Part shown: positions 43,603 through 55,710 of the stretch, in pieces
Numbering within the stretch: the stretch's first letter is position 1
Layout of the letters: each line of letters starts with the position of its first letter
From: Rheum nobile
Taxonomy: Eukaryota; Streptophyta; Magnoliopsida; Caryophyllales; Polygonaceae
Assembly: GCA_027886185.1 (NCBI GenBank)
Contig: WOAB01000583.1
Span: 5,146,001 to 5,210,000 of the forward strand
DNA length: 64,000 nucleotides
Direction: 5' to 3'
Notes under the pieces: model-generated
What the model was told of the DNA's origin: nothing
Database searches by the model: none
What the model saw: only the letters and a program-made list of their open reading frames with translations
Program-made: the position numbers and the translations under genes

Positions 43603-45098
43603 CCAAGTTGACACAAGTCTTTTCCTGTATGGGATCAGCCAACTGTTTCTTACATACTGAGTCAGACGTGGCCAAACCCTCCATTCCGACTGAATTATAC
43701 GAACTCTATCTCGTACTCGGGTACAGTTGTTTGCTTGAATAAATTATAGTATGCATTTGCAAACCTTGTACCCAAGCTTTTATCCTTCATCCACTTCCTA
43801 GCATTGTCCTCTATGTTCTTCTTCACATGGCGCCTACAGAGGATAGACTTGGCACTTGGAAAAAGTCTATCTAACACATTCATCAAGGCCTTTTCACGAT
43901 CTGTCACTAGGCATGTCGGTGTTACTTGACACTTTTTGCACATTTTAAGAAGTTGTTGTGCGGCCCCCACGTAGTTGTCTTCTTTCTCATGCTATAGAAA
44001 CGCCCCCGCCACATTATAGTTCTTCCATGTAGACGTGACTCCTATTATTTCGAGGAAAGGCAAGTCATACTTACACAAGAAGATGTGTCATGCATAATGA
44101 ATAAACATATCAACAAGTAGATGTAGCATGTAGATATGTTATACTAACATGTTAGTGCTGTATGTGGAGTCTAGCAAAAGGACGTACGGAAATGTCTTTA
44201 GGAGTTTCATGGAATCTGGACTGGCAAAGAAAATGTCGGTGATCTTATTCATCGTTGGATCCGACCTATACTCCATAAAGTAGTTGTTCTCCTTGCACTT
44301 ATGGAAGAAATCTTGGACCACGGTTCTTCCTTCCATCCCACTATGTCAGACATTGTACACTTCATTATACACTTGCTTCATTTTAGTGCAGTTGTTCGGG
44401 TCTTGGTTAAGTGTTGTTGCAATCTTTGATGGTTTATTATGATTTTCTGTCATGACCTTACACAACTTCTTCTACTCAGGTGTCATCCTGCCAGTTGATG
44501 CATGCCCGTACAAGTCATCACCAATGACATGGTTGTGGGTTCCAACAACTACCTTGATTGTATATGAGTCCCTCGGTTTTTCTTGACACAACAATCTGAA
44601 TGGACAATCACATTTTTTTCTCCTTGTTCTTTGCCTTACTCTGTTTTCATCTTTAGGACTGTAAATTCCCGCTTTTTCACACAACAACCATGACTTCCGA
44701 AGGCTTCCTCAACCAAAGTTTCTATCTCGACCAATAGTGATGTAGAAGTGATTATCAAAGCTAACCTGTCTAGCCCATTTAATTGCATCATCTCTGGAGC
44801 CAAATACTTCACCCGTGGTAAACTTCTCTGAATAATCTTTCGAAACAATCACATTTTCAGGTGTGGGATAATGAAACTGCGGTTGTGTGTGTAATGCCGG
44901 AAACCCAAAATGAGGTGGAGCCTGTCACCTTACGGACGGAATTCCACTACGAGCAAAACAATTTAATCCCGATATATGTGGTTGTTGAGGCGCCATAGGT
45001 TCGCCGAACAACCCAAGTAAGAAGGACGGTGGTGTCATGTCACACGCATCATTCAGGGACAGATTGTTAATACCCCTGTTCACAATATTGTTCTCCTA
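43603..45098 (-). pseudogene. Transposase-OTU gene: N-terminal half with FAR1 and MULE domains
   Basis: After a CTTCAATAG acceptor at 45098 the frame leads to a FAR1-type DNA-binding domain: GSRDDAIKWARQVSF, then KCDCPFRLLCQ and VVVGTHNH (the C-C-H-H zinc pattern of WRKY-like FAR1 fingers). Next is the MULE transposase core: FPYVLLLDSTYSTNML with the first catalytic Asp, an intron, then PTCLVTDREKALMNVL with the second Asp and SILCRRHVKKNI. Family members use these residues to cut element ends. Several stops (near 44930, 44690, 44475, 44340, 43690) show it is dead. It continues across the hAT at 42252. Upstream exons are not identified. Confidence 0.9.
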
Positions 45099-45162
45099 TT
45101 GAAGTAAAAAAAAACAAGTTAGCATAGAAGCATGTAAGAATCCAGTTTTTGTCAAACATATC

Positions 45163-45282
45163 CATCTGTGACGAATAGACACATTCCATCCATCACGGAT
45201 GGTAGCACTCCATCCATCACGTATGAAGTGCATCCATACGTGACGGATGAATGACATTCATCTGTGACGGATGGAACAAGTC
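45163..45282. repeat. 24-bp repeat cluster 5
   Basis: Five consecutive 24-bp units at 45163, 45187, 45211, 45235 and 45259, with cores such as CATCCATCACGGATGG and CATACGTGACGGATG. It lies upstream of the first recognised transposase exon, in a leader or intron, near the presumed right end of the composite element. Confidence 0.9.
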
Positions 45283-45290
45283 CTTAATGC

Positions 45291-46451
45291 TCCTCATATT
45301 ATACACAAAAAAAATTCTTATGACGTCACTTATCACTTAATCATCCCAAATAATATACTTAATCATCCCAAAAAGGTTTAAACCACAAGTCTTACAAGGA
45401 ATACACGCACCCAATAATCACCACATTTAAATCCTTAAACGTTTAAATTTTAAATCACGGAGCGTATTAAATTACGATCTTTGTAGAGAAAGATAACCCT
45501 TTATGATATACGTCTTAAAAATATTATTCTCTTAATTGAATAAATTTGAAAACTCATAACTAAGCCTTTTAAGCTTTACATTATTTTCTTACACGTAATT
45601 CACCACAACTAATGCTCGGAGTATACACATGAGAAATAAATCTCAAACTCCATAAATCATTAACCACACACACTTAATTCCTTATATATAAGAAATTCTA
45701 ACAAAAACTAAACTCACAAGACAACGCTTAGTCAACTCGATTAGAGAAACAACTATTGTCAATACCTAACTCGACATTAATTACAAAATATAGAGAGATT
45801 CTTATAAATGGATCTAATGATTAACTAACGGAATCGAAGCTTGTAGAAGTTTGAAAACACACTTTCAAATCTTTTAAATCAAACTTTCAAACTGTTATAA
45901 ATTACAATATGGATCAACTCTTCTATCTTTTAATGTTTATAAATTAATTGTTTATAGAGATAGTTTATTGATAATTAAATTATTGACCTTATTCTCTTTT
46001 AAACTTTTAACTATTTTCAAAATCACATTTCAAAAATCCTTAAATGAATGTAAAATCCAACTCTATAAATCACTATTGCTATATACATAACACTATATAA
46101 CTAATATTAGTTTCTTAATAAATAAATAACTAATCTGATTATTTTCTAAACTCTCAACTACTTTCAAAACCATACTCTTAAAACCGTTAAATGAATTTAG
46201 AATTCAAATCTTTAAAGCACAATTACTAAATAAAACAAATGTTATAACTAATATAAGTCTCTTAATAACTAAACCACCAATTTTAACTTTGTAGGCTTTA
46301 AACTATTTTAAAAATCTTTGAATTAAATACTTTAAAATCATGATCTATGTATATGTATTAAATAGAATAAAATAGTTTGAAAATAATTTTAAAAATTCTC
46401 AAACCTAACAAAAAGCCAAGAGTCTTAAAACCATTGTTCTGATACCATATT
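45291..46451 (-). mobile_element. Element C: leader and spacer, gag deleted
   Basis: The part at about 45620-45800 matches the post-gag spacer of A (5250-5450). It then passes directly into leader DNA (45800-46435) matching A at 6780-7220. The primer-binding site TGGTATCAGAAC (46436-46447, minus) has one mismatch. There is no ORF. The left edge near 45291 meets the composite element; 45291-45600 is unassigned AT-rich DNA. Confidence 0.7.
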
Positions 46452-48486
46452 TGTAACACCCCCGACTTATGTCGGTAGTGCCACACGTCAGTGACATCAT
46501 ACTTTAAAGTCCAAAGCCACCCTAGGCTTTAATCTGAACAATTATACTTAAATACAATCATAATAAAGAGTAAATAGCGGAAGACTTGTATAAAAAAAAG
46601 CTCAATCTTTTATTATAATCTCTCTCGTAAATTGAGAAGGATAGTTTACAAACTATTGAAGTTACAACGGAAGACTTTAAATAAATCCTAATTACATGAC
46701 TACGATATAACAAGTTCACCTATTACATTAATTAGGAAATTAAATCTTATATTCAAACAACCTTGAAAATTCTTCAAACTAAACTTCAATTGGAAGCCTT
46801 CGTCTTCGATTTGTTACTTCAAGGCGTCTAAGACCAACCACTGATGTGCCGTATACGATGGATGACACCAGCCAACCATGCAAGGAAATATAAAGGTTGG
46901 TCAGTCCAATGAAAGACTATGCAAGGGTGAAAACAGAATGGTTCTTGTAGTCGTATATAATCACTACCATTGTTTCTCGACTACTATACTTATACTGAAA
47001 AGAAAGAAAATGACATGCTTAAAGAGAAGACTCCAATGAATTGAGTCTTATGGGAAATAAATGAGTTTGTTTGGGAATATTATATTTATCACACAATGTT
47101 CTGAAAACGCCTCAGTGAATATTTGGGTCCTCGACCAACCTTACCGCATAATGCAAATCCAGATTGGAAAGGGGACTTACTTCATACAAGAGACGTGGAG
47201 GGTTCCACGTTGTACTTCTCACCCAAGGGTATATTAATTATGTGCAAAATGACACTTATCATATTTAATTCCAAAACGTGCATTTACGTCAAAGCTTTTA
47301 ATCCACACCAATCTCGCATTGAGATATATATCATGGGATGAATCCCGAATTTTGACACTAGCTAAGTGCACCACCACTTATATACAATAAGGGTAGGTCA
47401 TGACCAAAAGTATTAGGGCAATAATCCTCCTAATACCAAGTTATAAAGAAAATGCTAAACCTCACAATGTAAATAGCGTTCCTACAAATACTCGTGCTAA
47501 CTAGCATATAAGTCTACACCAAATGCACAACAAATCCACACCAAAGTTCATCTAGCACCCTATTATAATATATATATATATAAGGGTTGTTACTAGCAAA
47601 TATATAACCTACTAATAAGGTTCATTTACACACCAATTTAACACACAAGTTCCCAAACGAAAATTAAGAATATTTATCCCAACTTAATTAAGACAATAGA
47701 CTTATTGTCAATTAAACAAAAAATGGAATAAATTAGCAAGAGTGAACCGCCACTTGCCTCGGATTAAGATATCGGTTGAACGACGTAATGTCGTTCAGAA
47801 GAAAGTTGTTCTGAACCAACAAACTGGATTCTTGATTCGTTCCCGTTTCCTATAGAGATTCTGGACGTACCCAATTCACACAAAATAAATTATAATTAGA
47901 TAATTTATTTTAAAACAAAAAATTGAATGAGATCCACATCGTTTAGTATTTATATTGATTTAAACCAAATAAATCAATCGTCAAAATTAACTTAATTATA
48001 GTCGATTATTTATGCGACACAATTATTCCTTTAACCACATGTCCTAAAAACCTTAATACAAATTAATTAATAGCATCTAATAACCAATTTTGATTATATA
48101 CATTATATAGTTTAAAAATCCTAATATTAAGATTTTCCTTAATCAAAATATTATACAAATAATATGATTAATTTTAATACTACTTATGTTAATCTTATAT
48201 TAATTTAATTAACCTAATTTATCTTAATTAAATTAAATTAATCAAATTAAAATTAAGAATAATAATCGCAAACAACCCGTTTACCGCAAAAACAGACTGC
48301 ATGAGGAGCGGTTTTCGCAAGGCTCGTTCGGGGACCAAACGGCGACGAAAGGCGATGGGGCCGGTGGCATTGGATTCTTTGCAACACATACTTTCCGCAG
48401 AACTTGAAATTTGCATCATATTTTTGCCCAACTTTTCAAGTTGTGGCAAAAATGCCATTTTGCCATTTTGCCTATTTGTAATTACA
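46452..48486 (-). mobile_element. Element C: 5' LTR
   Basis: The plus strand starts TGTAACACCCCCGAC at 46452 and shares its first several hundred bases with the LTRs of A and B (GCGGAAGACTT; ACTGATGTGCCG; AGTGAACCGCCACTTGCCT near 47740). The outer end is placed at TTGTAATTACA (48486), which on the minus strand gives TGTAATTACA like the TGTAATATCC start of A. That end is uncertain. A TA-dinucleotide run is at 47565-47582. Overlapping ORFs at 48228-48489 are not supported. Confidence 0.65.
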
Positions 48487-49546
48487 TAGGCCTTGATTCG
48501 TGTAACGAAATGAACTCTCCAGTAATTTTGTAAATCCCGCCTTGGAAATCGACTTAACCTTTTCCAAAAAAATTAGGTATCTTTAAGCTTAATTTACATT
48601 ATCTATAAACTTAACCATATTTAAATCAACATAAGTTAACATAATTTAAATAATTAATGTCTTAAAGAGGTAACCTACTTAGGTTAAGAATTATTTTATC
48701 CCTTCATGGATAACATAATAATCCTTATAACCTTTATTTTAATATTTAAAAACTCCCAAAACTACATTCATGGTTATACTTAATTATTTATTTCTATCCA
48801 TGCTATTATAACCCATTTGATAATTTGTACAAAAATTATCTTAACGTAACTTTTGAACTTAAGTTAATAAAAATTTAAATTACACCTCTAAAAGAAATAA
48901 AATAAATTTCATAAATTTTATTAATATCAAATAAAATATATAGAATTTACATTAATACCCTTATAATAAAATGATAGTTATTACAATCATACATATCATT
49001 AATGTGAATAATATCAAATCCAAATTATCTTTCATGCACCCAAATCAAATTTGGGACATAATACATCAAAATTCATTTGGATCAAGGGTTTTAATATCCC
49101 TTCCATGGTAGGAACGACCAACCTCCCTTGGTCTCCAAGAACTTCGACATGGTTGTCATCTCATGCACATTGTCATATGACTTGATCTCAAAATATTGAT
49201 TTTGATTGTAGGTGTTGTGTTTGTTGGGAACCCTTCTGGAACGTTTCATGTAAATGCTCTAAAGCTACTAACGAGGAACTGTTCTCTTGGAGATAATGAA
49301 TCTGAAAAATGGTGGAATTATGCGCTCCCTGTAGATTTGGAGTTCCTTTTCGTGGAAGTTGATATAGGTGACTCCACGTCCATAGATCAATCAAAGGAAA
49401 CAAGAACTTGATATATGTTTAATTTGGATGAAAACTTTCCGTAATCAATATTTTGCCCCTAGCATAGCCTTAGAGAATCCACAAAATTTGAAGTGGGATA
49501 ATACAAACCAACCCAATTTTGATCTAGGCTATTCAAAAAGAATTGA

Positions 49547-49698
49547 ACTTTAGAATGCATGTAAATAATTGAGTATGACTTTTAGTATATTCGATCATAT
49601 GAGAGATCACATCGTCTAACCCAAACACTATCACCCAAAAGCCCTTTAAATAGGCAGTGGGAGACTTTAGAATGCATGTAAATAATTGAGTATGACTT
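49547..49698. repeat. 35-bp exact direct repeat pair
   Basis: Copies at 49547-49581 and 49664-49698 begin ACTTTAGAATGCATG and end GAGTATGACTT, separated by 82 bp. Confidence 0.9.
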
Positions 49699-51144
49699 GG
49701 GGAAGTTTCAGTGGTTACCAAGTGGTTACCGAGCGGTTACCAAGCTGCTCAAGGGTGCGGCTGGTGTGGGTTTAATGGTTAGGGTTAGGGTTTGTTAGCG
49801 TAAGAACCTAATTGCCTAAAATACATGTGGTAATAGATATCTTATTTTATGAGTATATATTTTATTAAATTATGCATGTTAATGATGAATATTGGTATTA
49901 ATTCCATATATGAATTTTTAATTGAATTAAAATAATAAGAAGATTAAATTAATTATTTTATGAGATAATTTAATTTTAAAAGATTATTAATATGATTTAT
50001 AGTCTATGTATGTTTTACTTAGTATTTGATATTTTAACTGCATGTATGATAAATATTATGATATTATTATTGTACGCAATGACTGGTATGACCCAAAATA
50101 GGATAGAAAACACAATTTGTGTATCGTTATTGTTTTATTGTACACGATCTGTGTATTGTTATGTATTTTGTAATTTATTTTTAAATAATTAGATTAGAAC
50201 TAGCTTAGTTACTGAGCCTTGTACGGATTTTTTTTATCACGAAATTCATTTAACGAATTATTATTTAGATAAAAAATATATTGAAATTTTATTGTTAGTT
50301 AATACAAAAATATATATATAATCAGTAAATAAAAAGTAGAAATTTATTAAAGAAAGAGACGGAGAAGAAGAAGAAGAAGAAAGATTGAATCTAAAAGAAG
50401 AATATATTTTTTGTTGAAATTGGAAGGAAATCTACTCGAAAACGAAGTTGGAAAGAAAGATAATATAATTTTTAGGGAAAATTTGTTTGGTACCCTCATG
50501 GTTGTTATTCATGTTGGTGTTTTACATTTAAAATGTTTCGTGTTAATACACTTGTGCTTTATAAATAGTTGGGACCGTGCCCAAGTGTTAAATTTTGTTA
50601 TCTTTCATTAATTTGTTTATTAAAAAAAAAGAAAACAAAAACAAATTTCAAAAGAATAAATTAAAATGGTAAAAACAGTAGACTCGTCAAGTTAACTAAA
50701 TAGATTTGACAAAACTAAACCTTGTTTGAGATACCAAACGATCGATAAGCACTCATTTTGATGACCTCAATTTGATATTCAGTAGAAAACACACTGTAAC
50801 TATAAATCAACCCCTTATTAACTAAAAATCATCCCATAATTCAAACCCTATAATCAACCCTAACTCTGATTGCGTCCCAAAATGGAGTCTAAGAAGAGAA
50901 AATATGGTGTAAATTAGATGAATCATACCCTAAGACGCCTTTATCGCACCCAAATTCGCAAAAAAAAGTACTTGTTTGCACCCAGATTTAGAGGAAACAC
51001 ACAGGAAATCGTGCAGGCCGAGCGGTCCGCCTACATCGCCAACCGAGTGGCTCGCCTCCGTCGCCTGCTTTGCCCATGCCATCATGTCGTCTCCGTTCAT
51101 GCCCACTAGTAGAAGAAAGATGTGTCGGGAGTTGTGGTTTAGAA

Positions 51145-51484
51145 AAACCAATTGTCTGATTGACTTGATCCCTTCATAATTTATGTTAGGAAAACGATTT
51201 AAAAATGATTCAGTCCATTTTAAGAAGTCACGATCTCGATCTTTATAAGATCACCAACTAATGTGTATAGTATATTAGGAAAGAATCAAATATTTGGTGT
51301 ATATTTTGAGGTTTAAAATGTGAAATTATATCTTTAAAATATTTATGGAAGAACGTTGATTACAAAACTAATTGTGTGATTGATATGATACCTTCATAAT
51401 CTGTGTTAGGAAAACAAATTCAAAATTTGATTCACTTCATTTTAAGAAGCCACGATCTTGATCTTCATAAGATCACCAACCAAT
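51145..51484. repeat. Diverged direct repeat pair of about 120 bp
   Basis: Copies at about 51145-51264 and 51363-51484 share ATTTTAAGAAG, CACGATCT and AAGATCACCAAC in order. They probably come from a local duplication. Confidence 0.75.
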
Positions 51485-51872
51485 ACTTTTTCCATTAATT
51501 ATTCTTCTTATTCAAGATTTTTCTAATCAAGGTACGATATTTAGTATAATATAGAAATTGTGTGATTTATTGAATAATTATTTGTATCTTAATTAGGAAT
51601 TGTTTGACTTTTAGAAATTGTGGGATCAAATCTTTGTATATAATTTTGTGATCAAATCTTCTTAATTAGAGATCGTTTGACTTTCAGAAATTGTAGGATC
51701 AAATCTTTGTATATAATTGTGGGATCAAATTTTTGTATATAATTTGAGGTTTGAAAAAAGTAACATGCTTAGAAAATAACATATGGCAAGAGGGAGAGTG
51801 GGGTGACATGTGGAAAATCAAATGTGAAAGTGACATGTGGCAAAATGAGATGTTGTTTTAGTATATATATAG

Positions 51873-52267
51873 TAGGGGTGTTCATCCGGTCCGGACCGGA
51901 CTGGATTTTTTCAAAAATCTGGACCGGAGATCGGACCGGACCTATTCGGTCTGGTCCAGGACCGGTTAGACCGGATTTTATTTAAAAAAAATAAAAAATT
52001 AAATTCTTATTTAAAATCTATAAAAAAAATCTAAAAAACATATATACTCCTAACTTATTAAATTAAAAAAATTATCTATAAAAAAATATATATAAATCTC
52101 CCAAAAAACATATAAAAACATATAAATTAAAAAAAAAATATTCGGTCCACCGGTCCGGACCGTTTTTTTTCCGGGTTTGGACCGGACTGGAACCGGATTA
52201 AGGAAATCATCTGGACCGGAGACCGGACCGTATTTTCACCGGTCCGGTCTATTTTTTAACAGCCCTA
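51873..52267. mobile_element. hAT-type MITE rich in GGTCCGGACC
   Basis: 395 bp with ends TAGGGGTGTTCA and TTAACAGCCCTA (inverted, two differences) and a perfect 8-bp target duplication ATATATAG (51865-51872 and 52268-52275). The inside has many GGACCGG/CCGGTCC motifs in opposite orientations, an AT-rich middle and no ORF. Confidence 0.9.
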
Positions 52268-52299
52268 ATATATAGAGTCAGACTCCGATGAAACAGATG

Positions 52300-53906
52300 C
52301 TTATGGTGAAACGTAAGGAGGATTGAGAGCCAACCATTTTTGGACAATGGAATGCCATGATGGAACATTCATCATAGCAAACATATAACCTCTCACACTC
52401 AATCACACCCTATGGTCAACATTTGACCATTGACCGGTCAACGATCAACGTTGACCGGTCAAACTGACTTTTTGTCCAGATTTTATTTTTATTTTTATTT
52501 TTATTATACAAAAATACACTTTTTTATTCTTGTTTTATACACATTTTCATCATAAAGTTGTTTCTAAAAAATGAACAATTTCTTATTAAATTTGAACAAT
52601 TGTACATTAAAAGTTGAACAAATTTTTTTAAACAATATATAAAGTTGAACAGTTGTATCTGAAAAGTTAAACAATTGTATCTTAAAGTTGAACAATTTTA
52701 TTTTTAAGGTTAGACGGCTGTTTCACTAAGCAAATTTTAATTATAGTTTTAGTTTTTTTTTTTGGCAGATTTTTTTCCCCCGCACAAATTTTCTTCTTTT
52801 TTTTTTTTCTTGTTTTCCTACAGGTTTTTATCATAAAATTGTAATTAAAAAGGTTGAACAATTCCCTATTAAATTTGAACAATTGTATGTTAAAAGTTGA
52901 ACAATGTTTTTTGAACAATATATAAAGTTGAACAATTATACCAAAAAAGTTGAACAATTGTATCTTAAAGTTGAACAATTTTATTTTTATAGTTAGACAT
53001 CTGTTTTCACTATGCAACGGTCAGTTTTTTTTTTGGCCAATTTTATTTTTGGGATAAAATATTTTTTATTTATTTTTATTCTTGTTTTCCTACATGCTTT
53101 CCTCATAAAATTGTTTCTAAAAAATTGAACAATTATCTCTTGAATTGGAACAATTGTATGTTACAAGTTGAACAACTTTTTTAACAATATATAAAGTTGA
53201 ACAATTGAACCAGAAAAGTTGAATAATTTAAATTGCATGAAAGTTCAAACTTATAACAAAAGATAGATTGAACAATACTTCATTAAAATTTTAACAATTG
53301 TCCAATAAACTATAAGTTTTGTTTATAATGTACTATAAACATAATACATCTCAAAATGTTCAAAACATAAACCCTAAATCCTAAATGTGTAGGAAAATAA
53401 GAATAGTAAAGACGGAAAAAACAGCCAGCCCAAAAATCTATTAAAAAAATGAAATTGTTCAACATTAAGATACAATTGCTCAAATTTATATACATAGCGA
53501 ACAGAATTGTATAACTATAAAAATAAAATTGTTCAACTTTAAGATACAACTGTTCAACTTTTCAGATACAATTGTTCAACTTTAATATTGTTCAAATTTT
53601 AATTGTTCAACTTTTAACATATAAGTGTTCAACTTTAAGAACTAATTGTTCATTTTTTTCATTAATAGTTTATAATGAAAACGTGTAGGAAAAAAAAAAC
53701 CGAAGTAAAAAAAAAATTGGGTGTAGACCGGTCAGCGGTCAGTCAACGTTGACCGGTCAACAGTGGATTAACATTGATCGGTCAACGGTGGGTTAACGTT
53801 GACCGTTGACCGCTCAATGCTGACCGTTGACCGAGATTGGGTATGGTCAGGTATATGGTAATATTGAAATGATTGGTCTAGAATGCTCCTCACGTTTCAC
53901 CCTAAG
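52300..53906. mobile_element. Foldback-type element with GTTGACCGGTCAAC palindromes
   Basis: Inverted ends: CTTATGGTGAAACGTAAGGA at 52300 pairs with the complement of TCCTCACGTTTCACCCTAAG at 53906, and similarity continues inward (CCAA, CATTT). Just inside are clusters of GTTGACCGGTCAA (52414-52467 and 53726-53832). The left arm contains about 275-bp tandem units starting near 52550, 52833 and 53104, full of TTGAACAATT; the right arm carries the complementary ATTGTTCAACTT phrases (53455-53660). A second, partial copy of the terminal motif lies at 53911-53950. No ORF or clear target duplication was found. Confidence 0.75.
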
Positions 53907-53950
53907 AGTGCTCCTCACATGTTTCACCCTAAGAGTTCTCCTCACATGAA

Positions 53951-54711
53951 GTTAACTATATATATATATAGTAGATTACATTATGTAAAGCAAAAAAAAT
54001 ATTCTATGAAGAATTCAGGATGGAGATCCAAAGGAGAATCAATGATGGAGATCCAAGAGACAAGATAAATCAATGAAGATTAGATCTTATAGGTTTTAGG
54101 GGATACTAGGATCACATTTATTTATTCAAGTTTATTTTGCATTAAATATTTCTAAGTTTATGCATGTTGTTTATTTATGCTATTTAGTTCACTAGTAAAC
54201 AGACCAACATAGTAATTAGTAAACTTAGATCCCTTGAAAAAATTGAGATTTTGCCTTTTCAAATCATAATATATGAGACCCTTGAAATTTGATGGATAGT
54301 TTTTGCCAAAACAAGGTGTCCTTATTTGACCTTGGGATAGTACATGTAAATCTATATCATGGGTTTACAACATTGATTTGGTTATACTCAATAAAATGCT
54401 AAAATATAAAGATTCAGATTTTGAGGCATAGGGATGAGCTTGACATAAGATGTAACCTATCAACCAAGAGTTATAAATGTTATAACTAGTAAAAGTTAGT
54501 TACCTTGATCACATATGACTTAGGGAAGTGTCAAAGTGCGCTTAAGTCTTATCTGAAATAAGATATTGGAATCATTTTATTCAAATGCACAAACTTTATA
54601 TGAATAAAATGTGCATTAGCTTATTTATGTGTAAAGCCTGTTTAATTTCTTTTAAGCATTTTGCATGACAAGCATAATTTATATTTTGTATGTTATTTCT
54701 ATTGTACATAT
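53951..54711. other. AT-rich DNA upstream of copia gag
   Basis: Probably leader and possibly 5' LTR of element F, but no LTR pair with the 3' side could be matched by eye. No gene. Confidence 0.4.
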
Positions 54712-54861
54712 CATGTCTACAAACGATTACCCAACAATCATCAACCCGCGTTTGATTCTTGAGAAGAATAAGCTGAACGGAAATAACTTCCTCGATTGGG
54801 AAAAAAACCTGAGAACTGTTCTTAGATCTGAAGGAAGAGAGTATGTACTTGACACGCCTAT
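54712..54861 (+). pseudogene. Element F: Ty1/copia gag N-terminus
   Basis: Reads MSTNDYPTIINPRLILEKNK then LNGNNFLDWEKNLRTVLRSE and YVLDTP, the typical start of a copia gag. The N-terminal substrate-like block LNGxNFxxWxxNL is a family landmark. It is broken by insertion of element E after codon LDTPI. The gag continues at 58523. Confidence 0.9.
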
Positions 54862-55587
54862 TGATGCGATTGATACCCATGGAGCAAGACCGATCTAGAT
54901 TCATATCGTTTGTTCTTCCCAAGCAAGCACTCGTTCTTCGCGTTCTTCGTGTTCTTGGCCTTCTTCAAGAACTCATTCAAGGGAAACAACGTTATGTTCC
55001 CCTTTCTTGAGTTTGGCGGATCAAACCCTGGCGGCGGATGGGTGGAGGGGTTCAACGTGATGAAAACCCGAGGTGGTGGAAGGAGGCCAACGTTATGGCT
55101 CCTTAGGGAACTTTGAGAAAATGCTAGAAAGCCTTCAAGAGAGAAAGAGAAGTAAAGCCAAGGGACAACTAGGAGTGACTCTCAACTATGTTGTCTTAAC
55201 TTAACTTCCAGATTATAATGGGAGTTCTAGGGTAATTATAGAAAAACAAGGGAAAACTAGGATTGAAGAGAAAACCCTAATGGGCTTGGGCCTAAGACAT
55301 CAAGGCCCAACCCATTACATCATTCTAAAAATGGGAATGCAAAACATAACTAGCAAAGCTATAAATAGTAAGCGGGCCTACAACCAAAGTGAGCATGCCA
55401 ACGGGACGTGGATCATGAAACGATATCACCGAGAGCACGCACGCCAGAGAGGCGCAGCCCGGAAATAGAACCACTTGGAACCCTGCGTCGGAGAAGACTC
55501 CCTTCACTCGGTGCCATGGGGGACGCCAGGGACATGCAAGCCAGAGATGCGCTAGACCAAGGTCTTGGCCCAGGTCATTGTCCATCA
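54862..55587 (-). repeat. Element E 3' LTR
   Basis: Close copy of 57735-58522 but with only a short GAGAGAAAGAGAAG where the other LTR has a long AG run. ORFs in it (54910-55116, 55325-55876) are shared with the other LTR and have no domain. Confidence 0.9.
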
Positions 55588-55710
55588 TTCTCCCCTTCTT
55601 AAATACGAATCGAGGACGATTCGTGCACGTAGGACTGAGGGAGAACAAAGGAAACACATTGGCGCTCCTCCCCTTCTTGAAGACAAAGTTGGAGTGTGGG
55701 AGGGTGCCAA

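Larger units (their letters stand above)
19640..45290. mobile_element. Inferred composite Mutator-type element with PMD, GRF and transposase-OTU genes
   Basis: Three gene types lie together once later insertions are discounted: PMD gene (plus, 20733-30521), GRF gene (plus, 31479-31915), transposase-OTU gene (minus, 45098-32148). The 3' ends of GRF and transposase genes are only about 230 bp apart, converging. Exact target duplications show that D, B and the 42253 hAT were inserted later, so the remaining DNA was once contiguous, about 8.7 kb. Clusters of one 24-bp-period repeat occur near both presumed ends and between genes. Clear terminal inverted repeats and a target duplication for the whole unit were not found, so the outer limits are approximate and unity is inference. 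Confidence 0.5.
48487..51872. other. Mostly unassigned AT-rich region
   Basis: No protein family is recognised. ORFs at 49188-49411, 50411-50611 and 50918-51109 have no domain. A GAA run is at 50365-50382. A TTAGGGTTAGGG phrase near 49780 is too short to call telomeric. Two repeat pairs within it are listed separately. Tandem-like GGGATCAAATCTTTGTATAT phrases occur at 51625-51745. Confidence 0.5.

Noticed and set aside
49188..49411. Overlapping ORFs on both strands possibly encoding a small protein
   Set aside because: No recognisable domain, no splice signals and no context; could be an old LTR piece.
49776..49795. Interstitial telomere at GGTTAGGGTTAGGG
   Set aside because: Only two imperfect TTAGGG-like units; plant telomeres use TTTAGGG.
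50918..51179. Possible gene start (MNHTLRRLYRTQIRKKKYLF) preceded by AAATCATCCC-type leader
   Set aside because: Both strands open, short, and no domain or following exon recognised.
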